A DNA stretch of 64,000 bases from contig NZ_WACP01000011.1 of the NCBI RefSeq assembly GCF_008973665.1, positions 1 through 64,000 of the forward strand, given 5' to 3'. The DNA comes from Paenibacillus tengchongensis. Lineage in GTDB: Bacteria > Bacillota > Bacilli > Paenibacillales > Paenibacillaceae. Below are positions 9,031 to 16,643 of this stretch, one piece after another (the first letter of the stretch is position 1; every line of letters begins with the position of its first letter). The notes below the pieces were generated by a model, which did no database searches, had not been told where the DNA came from, and worked only from the letters and a program-made list of their open reading frames with translations. The position numbers and the translations under genes were made by a program.

Positions 9031-9546
9031 TCAGTGCGAGCTGCGGAAGGTCTCTTCCTCCATGGCGAAATCAAAATCGTCGATATCGTATACCTGAACA
9101 GGCACGCCGCCTTCGATAATCCGCTGGATCAGCTCGAACTGGTCGGTCAGAATCGGCGCCTTCTCCCGCTGTGAGGCCAGCAGCAGCTCGGTCTCGATAG
9201 GGTCGAACAGCTCACCGTAGGTAGCGTTGTCCACGCTGTTGATGATGGTGATCTGCGCCTGGTTGCCGAGCAGTATGCCAGAGCTCTTCGTCCAGGGAAC
9301 ACTAAGGCAGCGGTTAATTTTCTTGGCATTGAGCGGCTCTTCAAAGTAGGCGATCAGCTCGCTGATCTTGCGCTTGACATGGCGGTCATCATCCGCACGG
9401 TTCATTAATGGCTCGTCGCTGTCGCGCAGCTCGTAGAGTTCCATTACGGTGGTGTAAGGCACGATATATTCTACATGGCTGTTCGGCACAAGAAGCTGGC
9501 CGTAGATTGCCATCATGACGGCTTCCGTCACAAATTGTCTGGACAT
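9031..9546 (-). CDS. Conserved protein of unknown function
   Basis: 171 residues starting MSRQFVTEAVMMAIYGQLL, soluble, acidic at the C-terminus (DIDDFDFAMEEET). AGGAGG is six bases before the ATG at 9546; the ATG three bases earlier is too close to it. I do not recognise a family or motif. It converges with the YneR-like gene and diverges from the ABC exporter gene, whose start is 121 bases away. Confidence 0.7.
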   Translation of the reverse strand: MSRQFVTEAVMMAIYGQLLVPNSHVEYIVPYTTVMELYELRDSDEPLMNRADDDRHVKRKISELIAYFEEPLNAKKINRCLSVPWTKSSGILLGNQAQITIINSVDNATYGELFDPIETELLLASQREKAPILTDQFELIQRIIEGGVPVQVYDIDDFDFAMEEETFRSSH

Positions 9547-9666
9547 CATTATCCTCCTGAATTTCGGTGCTGCAACCTGCAATTGATCTTAAAAATATAA
9601 AAACATTGTGCGGCCCAAATGTCAACCATACCCAGTCAAGTAACAACGGAAAGGACGTAACATTCT

Positions 9667-11415
9667 GTGAAACTCTGGAAATCCTATTATCCTTTTGTCC
9701 GGCCGTATCTGAAGTGGATTGTGCTCACGCTGTTCATCGGAATGATCAAGTTCGCCATTCCTTTGACGCTTCCGCTGATCCTGAAATATGTAGTCGACGA
9801 CTTGCTCAGCAATACGGTTCTGACCATGCAGGAACGTATCTCGAAGCTAATGACGGTGCTCGGAGGTTCACTGCTGCTCTTTGTCATCGTCCGCGGGCCT
9901 GTGGAATACTACCGGCAGTATTTCGCCCAGTACATTACCAGCAGGGTGCTGTTCGATATGCGCAACCGGCTGTACGCCCATATGCAGCGGCTTTCGCTGC
10001 GGTATTACCAGAACACGAAGGTCGGCGAAGCGATCTCGCGGTTTATCAACGACGTGGAGCAATCCAAGAACCTCGTCGAGGTGGGCATGATGAACGTCTG
10101 GCTGGATATGTTCTCGCTTGTGTTCGCGCTCGCCTTCATGTTTTATTTGAACCCGGTACTGGCCCTCGTCTCGATCGCCATATTGCCGCTCTACGGAATT
10201 GCTGTCAACCTGCTCTATAAACGGCTCAAGCTGCTCACGAAGGACCGCTCGCAGGCGCTGGCAGGCATTCAGGGTTATCTGCACGAGCGGTTTCAGGGCA
10301 TTTCCGTGATCCGTAGCTTTACGATGGAGCAGGTGGACAAGCGGCAGTTCGAGGGCATCAATGGTAAATTTCTGAACAAAGCCATGGCCCATACGCGTTG
10401 GAACGCTGTAACCTTTGCCATTATCAACACACTGACGGACATTGCTCCGCTGCTTGTCATCGGCTATGGCGGATATGAGGTTATTCAAGGGAACCTGACG
10501 CTGGGGACCTTTGTCGCCTTCTTCGGGTACCTGGACCGGATGTATGCGCCGCTGCGGCGGCTGATTAATTCCTCGACCGTGCTGACCCAGGCTTCCGCCT
10601 CGCTCGAACGGGTGATGGAGCTGCTCTCTGAGACGTACGATATTACCGACAGTCCGGCTGCCCGGCCGCTGCTGAAACCGGCCGGCTCCATCGAATTCGA
10701 GCGGGTCTGGTTCAAATACGGCGAAGACCAGGACTGGGTGCTCAAGGATATCAGTCTGCAGATCCGTCCGGGCCAGACTGTCGCATTCGTGGGGATGAGC
10801 GGAGGCGGCAAATCCTCGCTCATCAGCCTGATCCCGCGTTTCTACGATATTTCGGAAGGCAGTTTGCGCGTGGACGGGCAGGATGTGCGCGGGCTGACGC
10901 AGGAGAGCCTGCGGCGGAGCATCGGCATGGTGCTGCAGGACAACTTTCTGTTCAGCGGAACAGTCAGGGACAACATTCTGTTCGGGAACCCGGACGCCGG
11001 CGAGCAAGAGATCGTGCGGGCTGCGCTGGCGGCGAATGCCCACGACTTCATCATGCAGCTTCCGGAGGGGTACGATACCGAGGTCGGCGAGCGCGGCGTG
11101 AAGCTGTCCGGCGGCCAGAAGCAGCGGGTGGCTATCGCCCGCGTGTTCCTCAAGGACCCTAAGGTGCTCATTCTTGATGAAGCAACCTCGGCGCTGGATC
11201 TGGAATCGGAGCATCTGATCCAGCAATCTCTTGCAGCTTTGGCTTCGGAGCGGACGACGCTGATAGTTGCCCACCGGTTATCCACCATCACCCATGCCGA
11301 TCAGATCATCGTACTGGAGAACGGTGAGATTACTGAACGCGGAACCCATGAAGAGCTGATGCAGCTGGAGGGCAGCTATGCCAGGCTCTTCAATGTGCAG
11401 CGTCTCGATGGGTAA
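9667..11415 (+). CDS. ABC exporter half-transporter (YgaD-like)
   Basis: A 582-residue fused permease/ATPase half-transporter. Six membrane spans occupy roughly residues 15-310. Walker A GMSGGGKSS is near 376, signature LSGGQKQR near 480 and Walker B KVLILDEATS near 498, all intact, so it probably works as a homodimer. GTG start after GGAAAGGA. It stands alone with a terminator and is followed by a MerR regulator that has its own operator. Substrate unknown; family resemblance is to multidrug and lipid exporters. Confidence 0.87.
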   Translation: MKLWKSYYPFVRPYLKWIVLTLFIGMIKFAIPLTLPLILKYVVDDLLSNTVLTMQERISKLMTVLGGSLLLFVIVRGPVEYYRQYFAQYITSRVLFDMRNRLYAHMQRLSLRYYQNTKVGEAISRFINDVEQSKNLVEVGMMNVWLDMFSLVFALAFMFYLNPVLALVSIAILPLYGIAVNLLYKRLKLLTKDRSQALAGIQGYLHERFQGISVIRSFTMEQVDKRQFEGINGKFLNKAMAHTRWNAVTFAIINTLTDIAPLLVIGYGGYEVIQGNLTLGTFVAFFGYLDRMYAPLRRLINSSTVLTQASASLERVMELLSETYDITDSPAARPLLKPAGSIEFERVWFKYGEDQDWVLKDISLQIRPGQTVAFVGMSGGGKSSLISLIPRFYDISEGSLRVDGQDVRGLTQESLRRSIGMVLQDNFLFSGTVRDNILFGNPDAGEQEIVRAALAANAHDFIMQLPEGYDTEVGERGVKLSGGQKQRVAIARVFLKDPKVLILDEATSALDLESEHLIQQSLAALASERTTLIVAHRLSTITHADQIIVLENGEITERGTHEELMQLEGSYARLFNVQRLDG

Positions 11416-11432
11416 AGCGAAAACGGTTAAAG

Positions 11433-11460
11433 AGGTATCCCTGTGCGGGATGCCTTTTTG
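11433..11460 (+). terminator. Intrinsic terminator after the ABC gene
   Basis: GGTATCCC and GGGATGCC pair around TGTGC, followed by TTTTTG. Confidence 0.75.
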
Positions 11461-11472
11461 TTTGCTTTCAGC

Positions 11473-11500
11473 TTATAGTTACACTATACTGTAACTATAA
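11473..11500. promoter_or_regulatory. Dyad operator of the MerR-type regulator
   Basis: TTATAGTTACA and TGTAACTATAA form a perfect 11-bp inverted repeat around CTATAC, 37 bases before the proposed start. ACTGTAA occurs again at 11507-11513. MerR proteins bind such dyads across a promoter, so this is probably the autoregulatory site. Confidence 0.65.
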
Positions 11501-11536
11501 CACTGAACTGTAATTTCACTCTGGAGGTGTACTACA

Positions 11537-11953
11537 ACGGATATCTACACGGCACAGCAGCTCGCCGATATTCTGCAGCAGGAGGACCCGGAGATGAATC
11601 TCCGGAAAGTGCGTTATTATACCCAGCTCGGCATGCTTCCGCCGCTGGAGCTGGCCGGGAATAAGCGGGTATACACCAGACGGCATCTGGACCATTTGCG
11701 GGCCATCTTGACGCTCTCCAAAAGCGGAGAGACCCTGGCGCAAATCCAAAGTAAGCTGGAAACGATGCCGGAAGCGGAAATCGCCGGCTTGGGCGAGCGC
11801 TTGCGCTTCTTTCAGCCGGAGCATATTCTGGCCAATGAAACGCTGGTGCTTAGTGAGGATGTCATGCTGACCCTAACCCCCCGCGTACCGGCAGAGCTAA
11901 GATCAGAAATTGTGGCTGCCCTGGGGAAAGTACTGAAAGGAGAGAAGCAGTAG
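11537..11953 (+). CDS. MerR-family regulator with probable ACG start
   Basis: 139 residues. The frame encodes DIYTAQQLADILQQEDPEMN, then LRKVRYYTQLGMLPPLE, which together form a complete MerR helix-turn-helix. The first helix lies upstream of the first in-frame ATG (11594), so that ATG would give a truncated DNA-binding domain. No ATG, GTG or TTG is in frame upstream, but ACG at 11537 sits 7 bases after GGAGGTG (11523-11529). ACG initiation, or a mutated ATG, is inferred. The stop overlaps the GTG start of the next gene by one base. Confidence 0.7.
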   Translation, partial: TDIYTAQQLADILQQEDPEMNLRKVRYYTQLGMLPPLELAGNKRVYTRRHLDHLRAILTLSKSGETLAQIQSKLETMPEAEIAGLGERLRFFQPEHILANETLVLSEDVMLTLTPRVPAELRSEIVAALGKVLKGEKQ

Positions 11954-12507
11954 TGAGTGAACACATTGCGAATGTGTATTTCCGCTGGGTAAAACCGCTG
12001 CTGGAGCATGAAGAGGGAATGAACCATTTATGGGTGCAGGTGCCGCCGATGGCCGGCATCAAAGCTGCATGGCTGCAGCTACAGCTGCCTGCGGGGATAT
12101 ACGCCGGCGACGGTGACGATGCGGGCAGGATGGATAGCAGCGGAAGAAGAATCTTGCCGTATCCCGATTCATCCAGTGAGCTGCTGTTTGCAGTATATAC
12201 CGAACATCCGATAGCTTGCGGGATAACTGCAGTTATCCTCCGGCTTGATACAGAAGATGCTGCCGGTAACCTTAGCAGTGAAAGCTGGACGGTGCCGCTG
12301 CGGATCGTGGATGCAGCGGAAGCGGAACAGCTTGAGCTGGAGTTGGACGAAGAGCTGGTTACGAAGATTAAAGAACGGGCTGCGGGAAGGGATCAGGAGA
12401 CGCAGGAAGACGAGCGGGAACTCCTCGACTGTACGCCGGCCAAGATTATCCGCTTTGAGGCCGGTCATCGCTCAGCACTGGAAAAGGAGCTCTGGATCGA
12501 AGGTTAA
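11953..12507 (+). CDS. Unknown protein translationally coupled to the MerR gene
   Basis: 184 residues beginning with GTG (MSEHIANVYFRWVKPLLE) and rich in Glu and Leu towards the C-terminus. AAGGAGA lies within the end of the regulator gene and the start overlaps its stop by one base, so the two are almost certainly co-expressed. I see no signal peptide, membrane span or known motif. The pairing suggests a partner or effector of the regulator, but no function can be assigned. Confidence 0.7.
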   Translation: MSEHIANVYFRWVKPLLEHEEGMNHLWVQVPPMAGIKAAWLQLQLPAGIYAGDGDDAGRMDSSGRRILPYPDSSSELLFAVYTEHPIACGITAVILRLDTEDAAGNLSSESWTVPLRIVDAAEAEQLELELDEELVTKIKERAAGRDQETQEDERELLDCTPAKIIRFEAGHRSALEKELWIEG

Positions 12508-12532
12508 TGGTCCATAATTTGTAAATTAACCC

Positions 12533-12561
12533 TTACTTCTGCCATCCGGGTGTGGTATAGT
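12533..12561 (+). promoter_or_regulatory. Promoter of the antisense RNA
   Basis: TTACTT (12533-12538), a 17-base spacer and TATAGT (12556-12561) with an extended TGG in front. Transcription would begin near 12568 and run toward the toxin-like ORF on the other strand. Confidence 0.7.
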
Positions 12562-12567
12562 GTATGT

Positions 12568-12710
12568 AGTAAAAGCACCGCCAAGAGAGCCGTGCGCCAA
12601 CACGGCTCCCTTTAAGCAATCAGCCGCCTAAAGAGGCGGAAGCAGAACGAACGCGGTTTAACACTCTGTGAGATAGGCCGCTGACCCGTTCAAGGGCGGC
12701 CTATTTCTTC
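12568..12710 (+). ncRNA. Putative type I antitoxin RNA (RatA-like layout)
   Basis: A transcript of about 140 bases is predicted between the promoter and a terminator stem (ATAGGCCGC at 12673-12681 with GCGGCCTAT at 12696-12704, then TTCTTC). It has two further perfect hairpins, GAGCCGTG/CACGGCTC at 12587-12608 and CCGCCT/AGGCGG at 12624-12639, and no ORF with a ribosome site. It converges on, and overlaps, the 3' end of the toxin-like gene, as antitoxin RNAs such as RatA do with txpA. Confidence 0.65.
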
Positions 12711-12814
12711 ATGTTTCGGTTATTGGCAACGACGATGGTCACGACCAGGGTCATCAGGGCGACGATAAGCGCACCAAAGCTGATCATGAGCGACAAAGCG
12801 TCTTTAACCTCCAC
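12701..12814 (-). CDS. Small hydrophobic holin-like toxin (type I TA)
   Basis: A 37-residue ORF starting with GTG: one membrane span (MISFGALIVALMTLVVTIVV) followed by a basic tail NNRNMKK. GGGAGGTGATG, nearly a perfect anti-16S match, lies upstream. Short length, single span, polar-basic end and FG before the span fit the putative holin-like toxins (TxpA/Hol_Tox group) that disturb the membrane. The stop codon lies inside the shared terminator stem and the gene faces the antisense RNA. Function is inferred from layout and composition. Confidence 0.7.
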   Translation of the reverse strand: MEVKDALSLMISFGALIVALMTLVVTIVVANNRNMKK

Positions 12815-12946
12815 AGAGCATCACCTCCCTGCCGGAAGATGCGCTGTCCGCCCTTGTAAGCGCTTCTATTGCTACTACTATCTTATCATAATGACCTTGT
12901 TTTTAACACAAAAATTTCCAATATTAGATAACATCAACCATCGGCA

Positions 12947-12993
12947 AATCAGGCTCCCGTCCATCTGTCTCAGCAGCGGACGGGAGCCTGATT
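12947..12993. terminator. Long bidirectional hairpin
   Basis: A perfect 16-bp stem (AATCAGGCTCCCGTCC and its complement) around a 15-base loop, downstream of the UPF0756 gene. Confidence 0.75.
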
Positions 12994-13015
12994 ATTGCCT
13001 GCATGTGAATTGGGA

Positions 13016-13459
13016 TTAAATTCTGCCGATCAGCAGCGACAGGATGCCGGCCGCGATCAGCGGCCCGACGGGCACTCCCTTGAAGAGTGCGACGCCAAGC
13101 ACAGTGCCAATCAGGAGACCGGCGACTACGGTGGGCTGGCTGCCCATGAGGGTGGCTCCGCGTCCGCCAAGGTAGGCAACCAGCATGCCGATGCCGATGG
13201 CGGCCAGTGACTTCCAGTGCAGAAAGGAGTGCCAGACCGTGCTGAGCGGAATTTTGCCGCTGGCCAGCGGTGTCATAACGCCGATGGTAAGGATGATGAT
13301 GCCCACGGTCAGCCCGTATTTCTCCAGCCAGGGAAAAGTCTGCTGCAGCCCGAGCACCCGCAGCAGCAGAAGCACGGTCATGGCCACCGTAATCGGTGTA
13401 TTGCTGCTGAGGATGCCAAGCGCTGCAAATGCCAGCAGCAGAAGTGAGGTGAGATCCAT
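13016..13459 (-). CDS. UPF0756 (DUF441) membrane protein, YtwI-like
   Basis: About 147 residues, nearly all hydrophobic, with four or five membrane spans and typical family features: SSNTPI near the N-terminus, LTIGVMTPLASG in the middle and GVPVGPLIAAGILSLLIG at the end. Start set at ATG 13459 (MDLTS); the ATG at 13471 lies inside the AAAGG ribosome site and is less likely. Located just downstream of ypdA on the same strand with a 26-base gap, so probably co-transcribed. Function unknown. Confidence 0.8.
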   Translation of the reverse strand: MDLTSLLLLAFAALGILSSNTPITVAMTVLLLLRVLGLQQTFPWLEKYGLTVGIIILTIGVMTPLASGKIPLSTVWHSFLHWKSLAAIGIGMLVAYLGGRGATLMGSQPTVVAGLLIGTVLGVALFKGVPVGPLIAAGILSLLIGRI

Positions 13460-13485
13460 CAGAGGGTGCATCCTTTCTTAGGTGT

Positions 13486-14475
13486 TCAGCTGCCTGATAA
13501 CCGTTTCGATACGATATGATCGGCAATCAGCTTGCCGTGGCCCCGGCCGGTCTCAATGAAGACCTCGTTGGCATTGCGGCCGGAGGCAATAACTCCGGCA
13601 ACATACAGTCCCGTTATATTGCTCTCCATCGTAGACGGATTGAAGTGAGGCTTGTCCTGCTCATCGTTCATGTGCGCTCCTGCCGAGGTGAGCAGGGTAC
13701 GGCTTGGACGGAAGCCGGTGAGCGCCAAGACGAAATCATTGTCCATTTCACTAGTCTCTCCGTCCGCGCCGGTAATCATTACCGAGCCCGGCGTAATTTC
13801 GGTTACGCGGGACTGCAGATGGAGCCTGATTTTGTCCTTCTGCACCATGCTTTCGAAGATCGGCCGTACCCACGGCTTGATGTTGTCCGAGATGCTCGCT
13901 CCGCGGTAGACCATATCGACCTCGGCTCCGACGCGAGTCAGCTCCAGCGCCGCATCTACGGCGGAATTGCTGCCGCCGATGACGACAACCTTCATTCCGG
14001 TATAGGGGTGGGCTTCGCCGAAATAATGCGATACCTTAGGCAGGTCTTCGCCCGGAATTCCGATCAGGTTCGGCTGGTCGAAATAGCCGGTGGCGATGAC
14101 CACATGAGCCGCCCGGCGGCTCTGGCGATCCCCCTTGTTGTTCACGGTATGTACATTAAAGCTGCCGTCCTCCAGCTTGTCCACACTCAGCGCTTCTTCA
14201 TAGGCCGCAATCTCCAGACCATGCTGCTCCGCGGCACGCCGGTAATAGACCAGAGCCTCGTGGCGGTATGGCTTGTCGTTGGGTGAAGTAAACGGCACCT
14301 CGCCGATTTCCAGAAGTCCGGTGGTGCTGAAAAATTGCATATTCACGGGATACAGATAAATCGAATGGACAATAAAGTTCTTCTCGATAATCAGCGAAGA
14401 GAGCCCCTGCTTCTGGCATTCGATGGCAGCCGAGAGGCCGCACGGGCCGGCCCCGATAATAATAACGTCTTTCAT
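13486..14475 (-). CDS. ypdA: YpdA-family bacillithiol disulfide reductase
   Basis: A 329-residue FAD/NADPH-dependent oxidoreductase. The FAD loop GAGPCGLS is at residues 8-15 and the NADPH loop GGSNSAVD is near the middle. The family recycles bacillithiol disulfide in thiol redox balance of Firmicutes. GGGGAGG precedes ATG 14475; the longer reading frame to 14568 runs into the promoter region. It diverges from an ArsR-type regulator, with a palindromic operator between them that could control both. Confidence 0.87.
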   Translation of the reverse strand: MKDVIIIGAGPCGLSAAIECQKQGLSSLIIEKNFIVHSIYLYPVNMQFFSTTGLLEIGEVPFTSPNDKPYRHEALVYYRRAAEQHGLEIAAYEEALSVDKLEDGSFNVHTVNNKGDRQSRRAAHVVIATGYFDQPNLIGIPGEDLPKVSHYFGEAHPYTGMKVVVIGGSNSAVDAALELTRVGAEVDMVYRGASISDNIKPWVRPIFESMVQKDKIRLHLQSRVTEITPGSVMITGADGETSEMDNDFVLALTGFRPSRTLLTSAGAHMNDEQDKPHFNPSTMESNITGLYVAGVIASGRNANEVFIETGRGHGKLIADHIVSKRLSGS

Positions 14476-14589
14476 GCTTATACTGACCTCCCCGGGTGAT
14501 TTGAATCGCAGTATAAATCGTACCGCAATTCTTAAATTTTTGCCAATACCGCCGAGGCTCATTGCCATTAGTTTAAAAATAAGATATAA

Positions 14590-14605
14590 TTAGATATATA
14601 TCTAA
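14590..14605. promoter_or_regulatory. ArsR-type palindromic operator
   Basis: TTAGATATATATCTAA is a perfect 16-base palindrome in the 176-base gap between divergent ypdA and the ArsR-type gene. ArsR-family proteins bind AT-rich dyads of this kind. Control of both genes is inferred. Confidence 0.5.
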
Positions 14606-14651
14606 ACTATATACTGCGACTACCATTATACAATTCTTGGGAGTGTTTCCG

Positions 14652-15248
14652 ATGCAGCTCGATAAAATCGTCAATTACCATAAAGCGCTGGCCGATCCGG
14701 CCCGTCTGCGGCTGCTGCTGCTGCTGTCCAAGGGGGAGCTGCACGGCCAGGCATTGGCTGAGAAGCTGAACCTGTCGCAGCCGACGGTGACGCATCATGC
14801 CGCCAAGCTGCGTGAAGCCGCATTGATCAAGGAGCGGAGGGAGAAGAACACCGTGTATTTCTCGCTGAACCCGGAGTTTATCCGCGCAGGATCGGAGGCC
14901 TCGCTGAAGTTTATTTTTGCCAAAGGTGCAGAGGAGCTGGAGTCGCTGTCTCCGGAGAATAGCCTGAAGGATTCAGTGCTGCGCAATTTCTTCGCCAAGG
15001 ATGGCCGCCTGCGGCAGATTCCTGCCCAATACAAGAAGAAGCTGATCGCCCTGCAGCATATGGCCGAGCAGCTGGAGCCCGGTACCGAATACACCGAGAA
15101 AGAGATTAACGCTTTCATTCAACAGTTCCACGAAGATTATGCCACGATCCGCCGCGAGTTTATTATGCACCATTTTATGTACCGTGAGAATGAAATCTAT
15201 GAGCTGAACCCGCCGGAGATGTGGACGCGTTGGGAAAATGTCAAATAA
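14652..15248 (+). CDS. ArsR-type regulator with DUF2087 domain
   Basis: 198 residues. Residues 1-80 form a winged helix-turn-helix (ALADPARLRLLLLLSKGELH, then LSQPTVTHHAAKLREAALI). Residues 100-190 match DUF2087 (NFFAKDGRLRQIPAQYKKKL and following). No metal-binding cysteine motif of classical ArsR is present. ATG 14652 has GGGAGTG upstream; the TTG at 14637 is too close to it. Probably an autoregulated repressor; signal unknown. Confidence 0.82.
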   Translation: MQLDKIVNYHKALADPARLRLLLLLSKGELHGQALAEKLNLSQPTVTHHAAKLREAALIKERREKNTVYFSLNPEFIRAGSEASLKFIFAKGAEELESLSPENSLKDSVLRNFFAKDGRLRQIPAQYKKKLIALQHMAEQLEPGTEYTEKEINAFIQQFHEDYATIRREFIMHHFMYRENEIYELNPPEMWTRWENVK

Positions 15249-15370
15249 TTGGTTCAAATTTAAGGAGCTTTTGTGACAAATGCGAAGTCGTCTGATTATA
15301 TTGTCCGAATAACGAATAAAATAGAATTGTAAGCGTTATCTGACATATTCTTCGAAAGGAGAGATTCAGT

Positions 15371-15820
15371 ATGATCTTCAAACGCGCCAAGAAAACCCCT
15401 GAGACGATAACCGTTACTTTGCATCAGGTGAAACAGGCCGTCCGCCAGTTTGAAACGGATATGCCCGCACCCATTAACCGGACCGCGTTAATTATGGATG
15501 ATAAAAGCATTGACTTAAGCCGGCTGAAACGCTATCTGGGCGGAGTGCCGGAGCAGAAATTCTATATGTCGCGCGAAACGTATGAAATCTTCGAGGAAAC
15601 CGACAAGCTGGTACCTTACTATCTTGATCTGGTACAAACTGCTGTCGATAATTACATCAGCGACACCGGTAAACTTCCGCTGCTCGAGGATGCCTGGCTG
15701 CCCGAGGTGCATTACCGGCTGCTGGCGACGGAACGTTATCTCAAGGAAACGCCGCCGTTCCCGCTTTACATTACCGAAGACGAGATGATGCTGACGCACC
15801 GGCCGGAGCATTTCGGTTGA
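15371..15820 (+). CDS. Conserved protein, possibly DUF3939
   Basis: 149 residues, soluble, starting MIFKRAKKTPETITVTLHQ after AAAGGAGAG. The middle reads YYLDLVQTAVDNYISDTGKL and the protein ends with a Pro-rich acidic segment. The pattern is reminiscent of DUF3939 proteins of Bacillales, but the assignment is tentative. It stands alone, between the ArsR-type regulator and a HAD hydrolase. Confidence 0.65.
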   Translation: MIFKRAKKTPETITVTLHQVKQAVRQFETDMPAPINRTALIMDDKSIDLSRLKRYLGGVPEQKFYMSRETYEIFEETDKLVPYYLDLVQTAVDNYISDTGKLPLLEDAWLPEVHYRLLATERYLKETPPFPLYITEDEMMLTHRPEHFG

Positions 15821-15956
15821 GACATGAACGCTGATGTACCCGCGGACCGCTTGAGCAGAAGGAGAAACCAATGCCTTTCTGTCTGCAGCGGTCTTTTCTT
15901 TGTCTGCAGCGGCATAGTACAATAAACCGAAACCAGCGGATAAGGAGACTTGGGCA

Positions 15957-16628
15957 ATGGAAGAAATGAAAGGCATTTTGTTTGACCTGGACAACACGCT
16001 GATGGACCGCGACTCTACCTTCCGCGGCTTCAGTACGCAATTTGTGTGCGACAAGTTGGGTCATCTCGCCCCGGAGGAAGCGCAGCGCGTTGTGGAAGAC
16101 ATTATCGTACGGGACCAGGACGGATACCGGGACAAGAACGGCTTCTTCAGAGAGCTCAGTGACGTGCTGCCATGGGACACCAAGCTGTCTGCGGAAGAAA
16201 TCCGCGATTATTACGAAACAAATTATGCGGGACATGGGGCAATTATGAAGGATGCTATTGATGTGCTGGAGTATTGCCGCAGCAAGGGCTACGTACTGGG
16301 GCTGGTGACCAACGGTGAACAAGCGATTCAGGACGGTAAAATCGACCTGCTCGGCTTGCGCAAATACTTCAAAGCTATCGTCATTTCCGGTGCGGTGGGC
16401 ATCCGCAAGCCTGATCCCGCCATCTACAAGCTGGCCTTGGAACGGATGGAGACCGCGGCTGCGCATACCTTGTTTATCGGGGATCATCCCGTCAACGATA
16501 TTTGGGGCGCCGGCAAGGCCGGAATGACTACCATCTGGCTGAAACGGAATCATGCCTGGGATGACAGCCTGGATGTGCACCCATGGAAGACGATTCATGA
16601 GCTTGACGAACTGAGAGCGAGCGTTTAA
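15957..16628 (+). CDS. HAD-superfamily hydrolase
   Basis: 223 residues with all HAD motifs: DLDNT near residue 10 (nucleophile Asp), LVTNGE in motif II, KPDP in motif III and GDHPVNDIWGA in motif IV. The helical cap between motifs I and II places it in subfamily IA. Likely a small-molecule phosphatase, similar in class to YsaA/YfnB-type proteins; the substrate cannot be told. ATG after AAGGAGA. It converges with the MFS gene 15 bases away. Confidence 0.83.
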   Translation: MEEMKGILFDLDNTLMDRDSTFRGFSTQFVCDKLGHLAPEEAQRVVEDIIVRDQDGYRDKNGFFRELSDVLPWDTKLSAEEIRDYYETNYAGHGAIMKDAIDVLEYCRSKGYVLGLVTNGEQAIQDGKIDLLGLRKYFKAIVISGAVGIRKPDPAIYKLALERMETAAAHTLFIGDHPVNDIWGAGKAGMTTIWLKRNHAWDDSLDVHPWKTIHELDELRASV

Positions 16629-16643
16629 CGGTTAAAAGCGGGA

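Noticed and set aside
9868..11274. 468-codon minus-strand ORF over the ABC exporter
   Set aside because: Antisense to an intact ABC gene with all motifs; no ribosome site.
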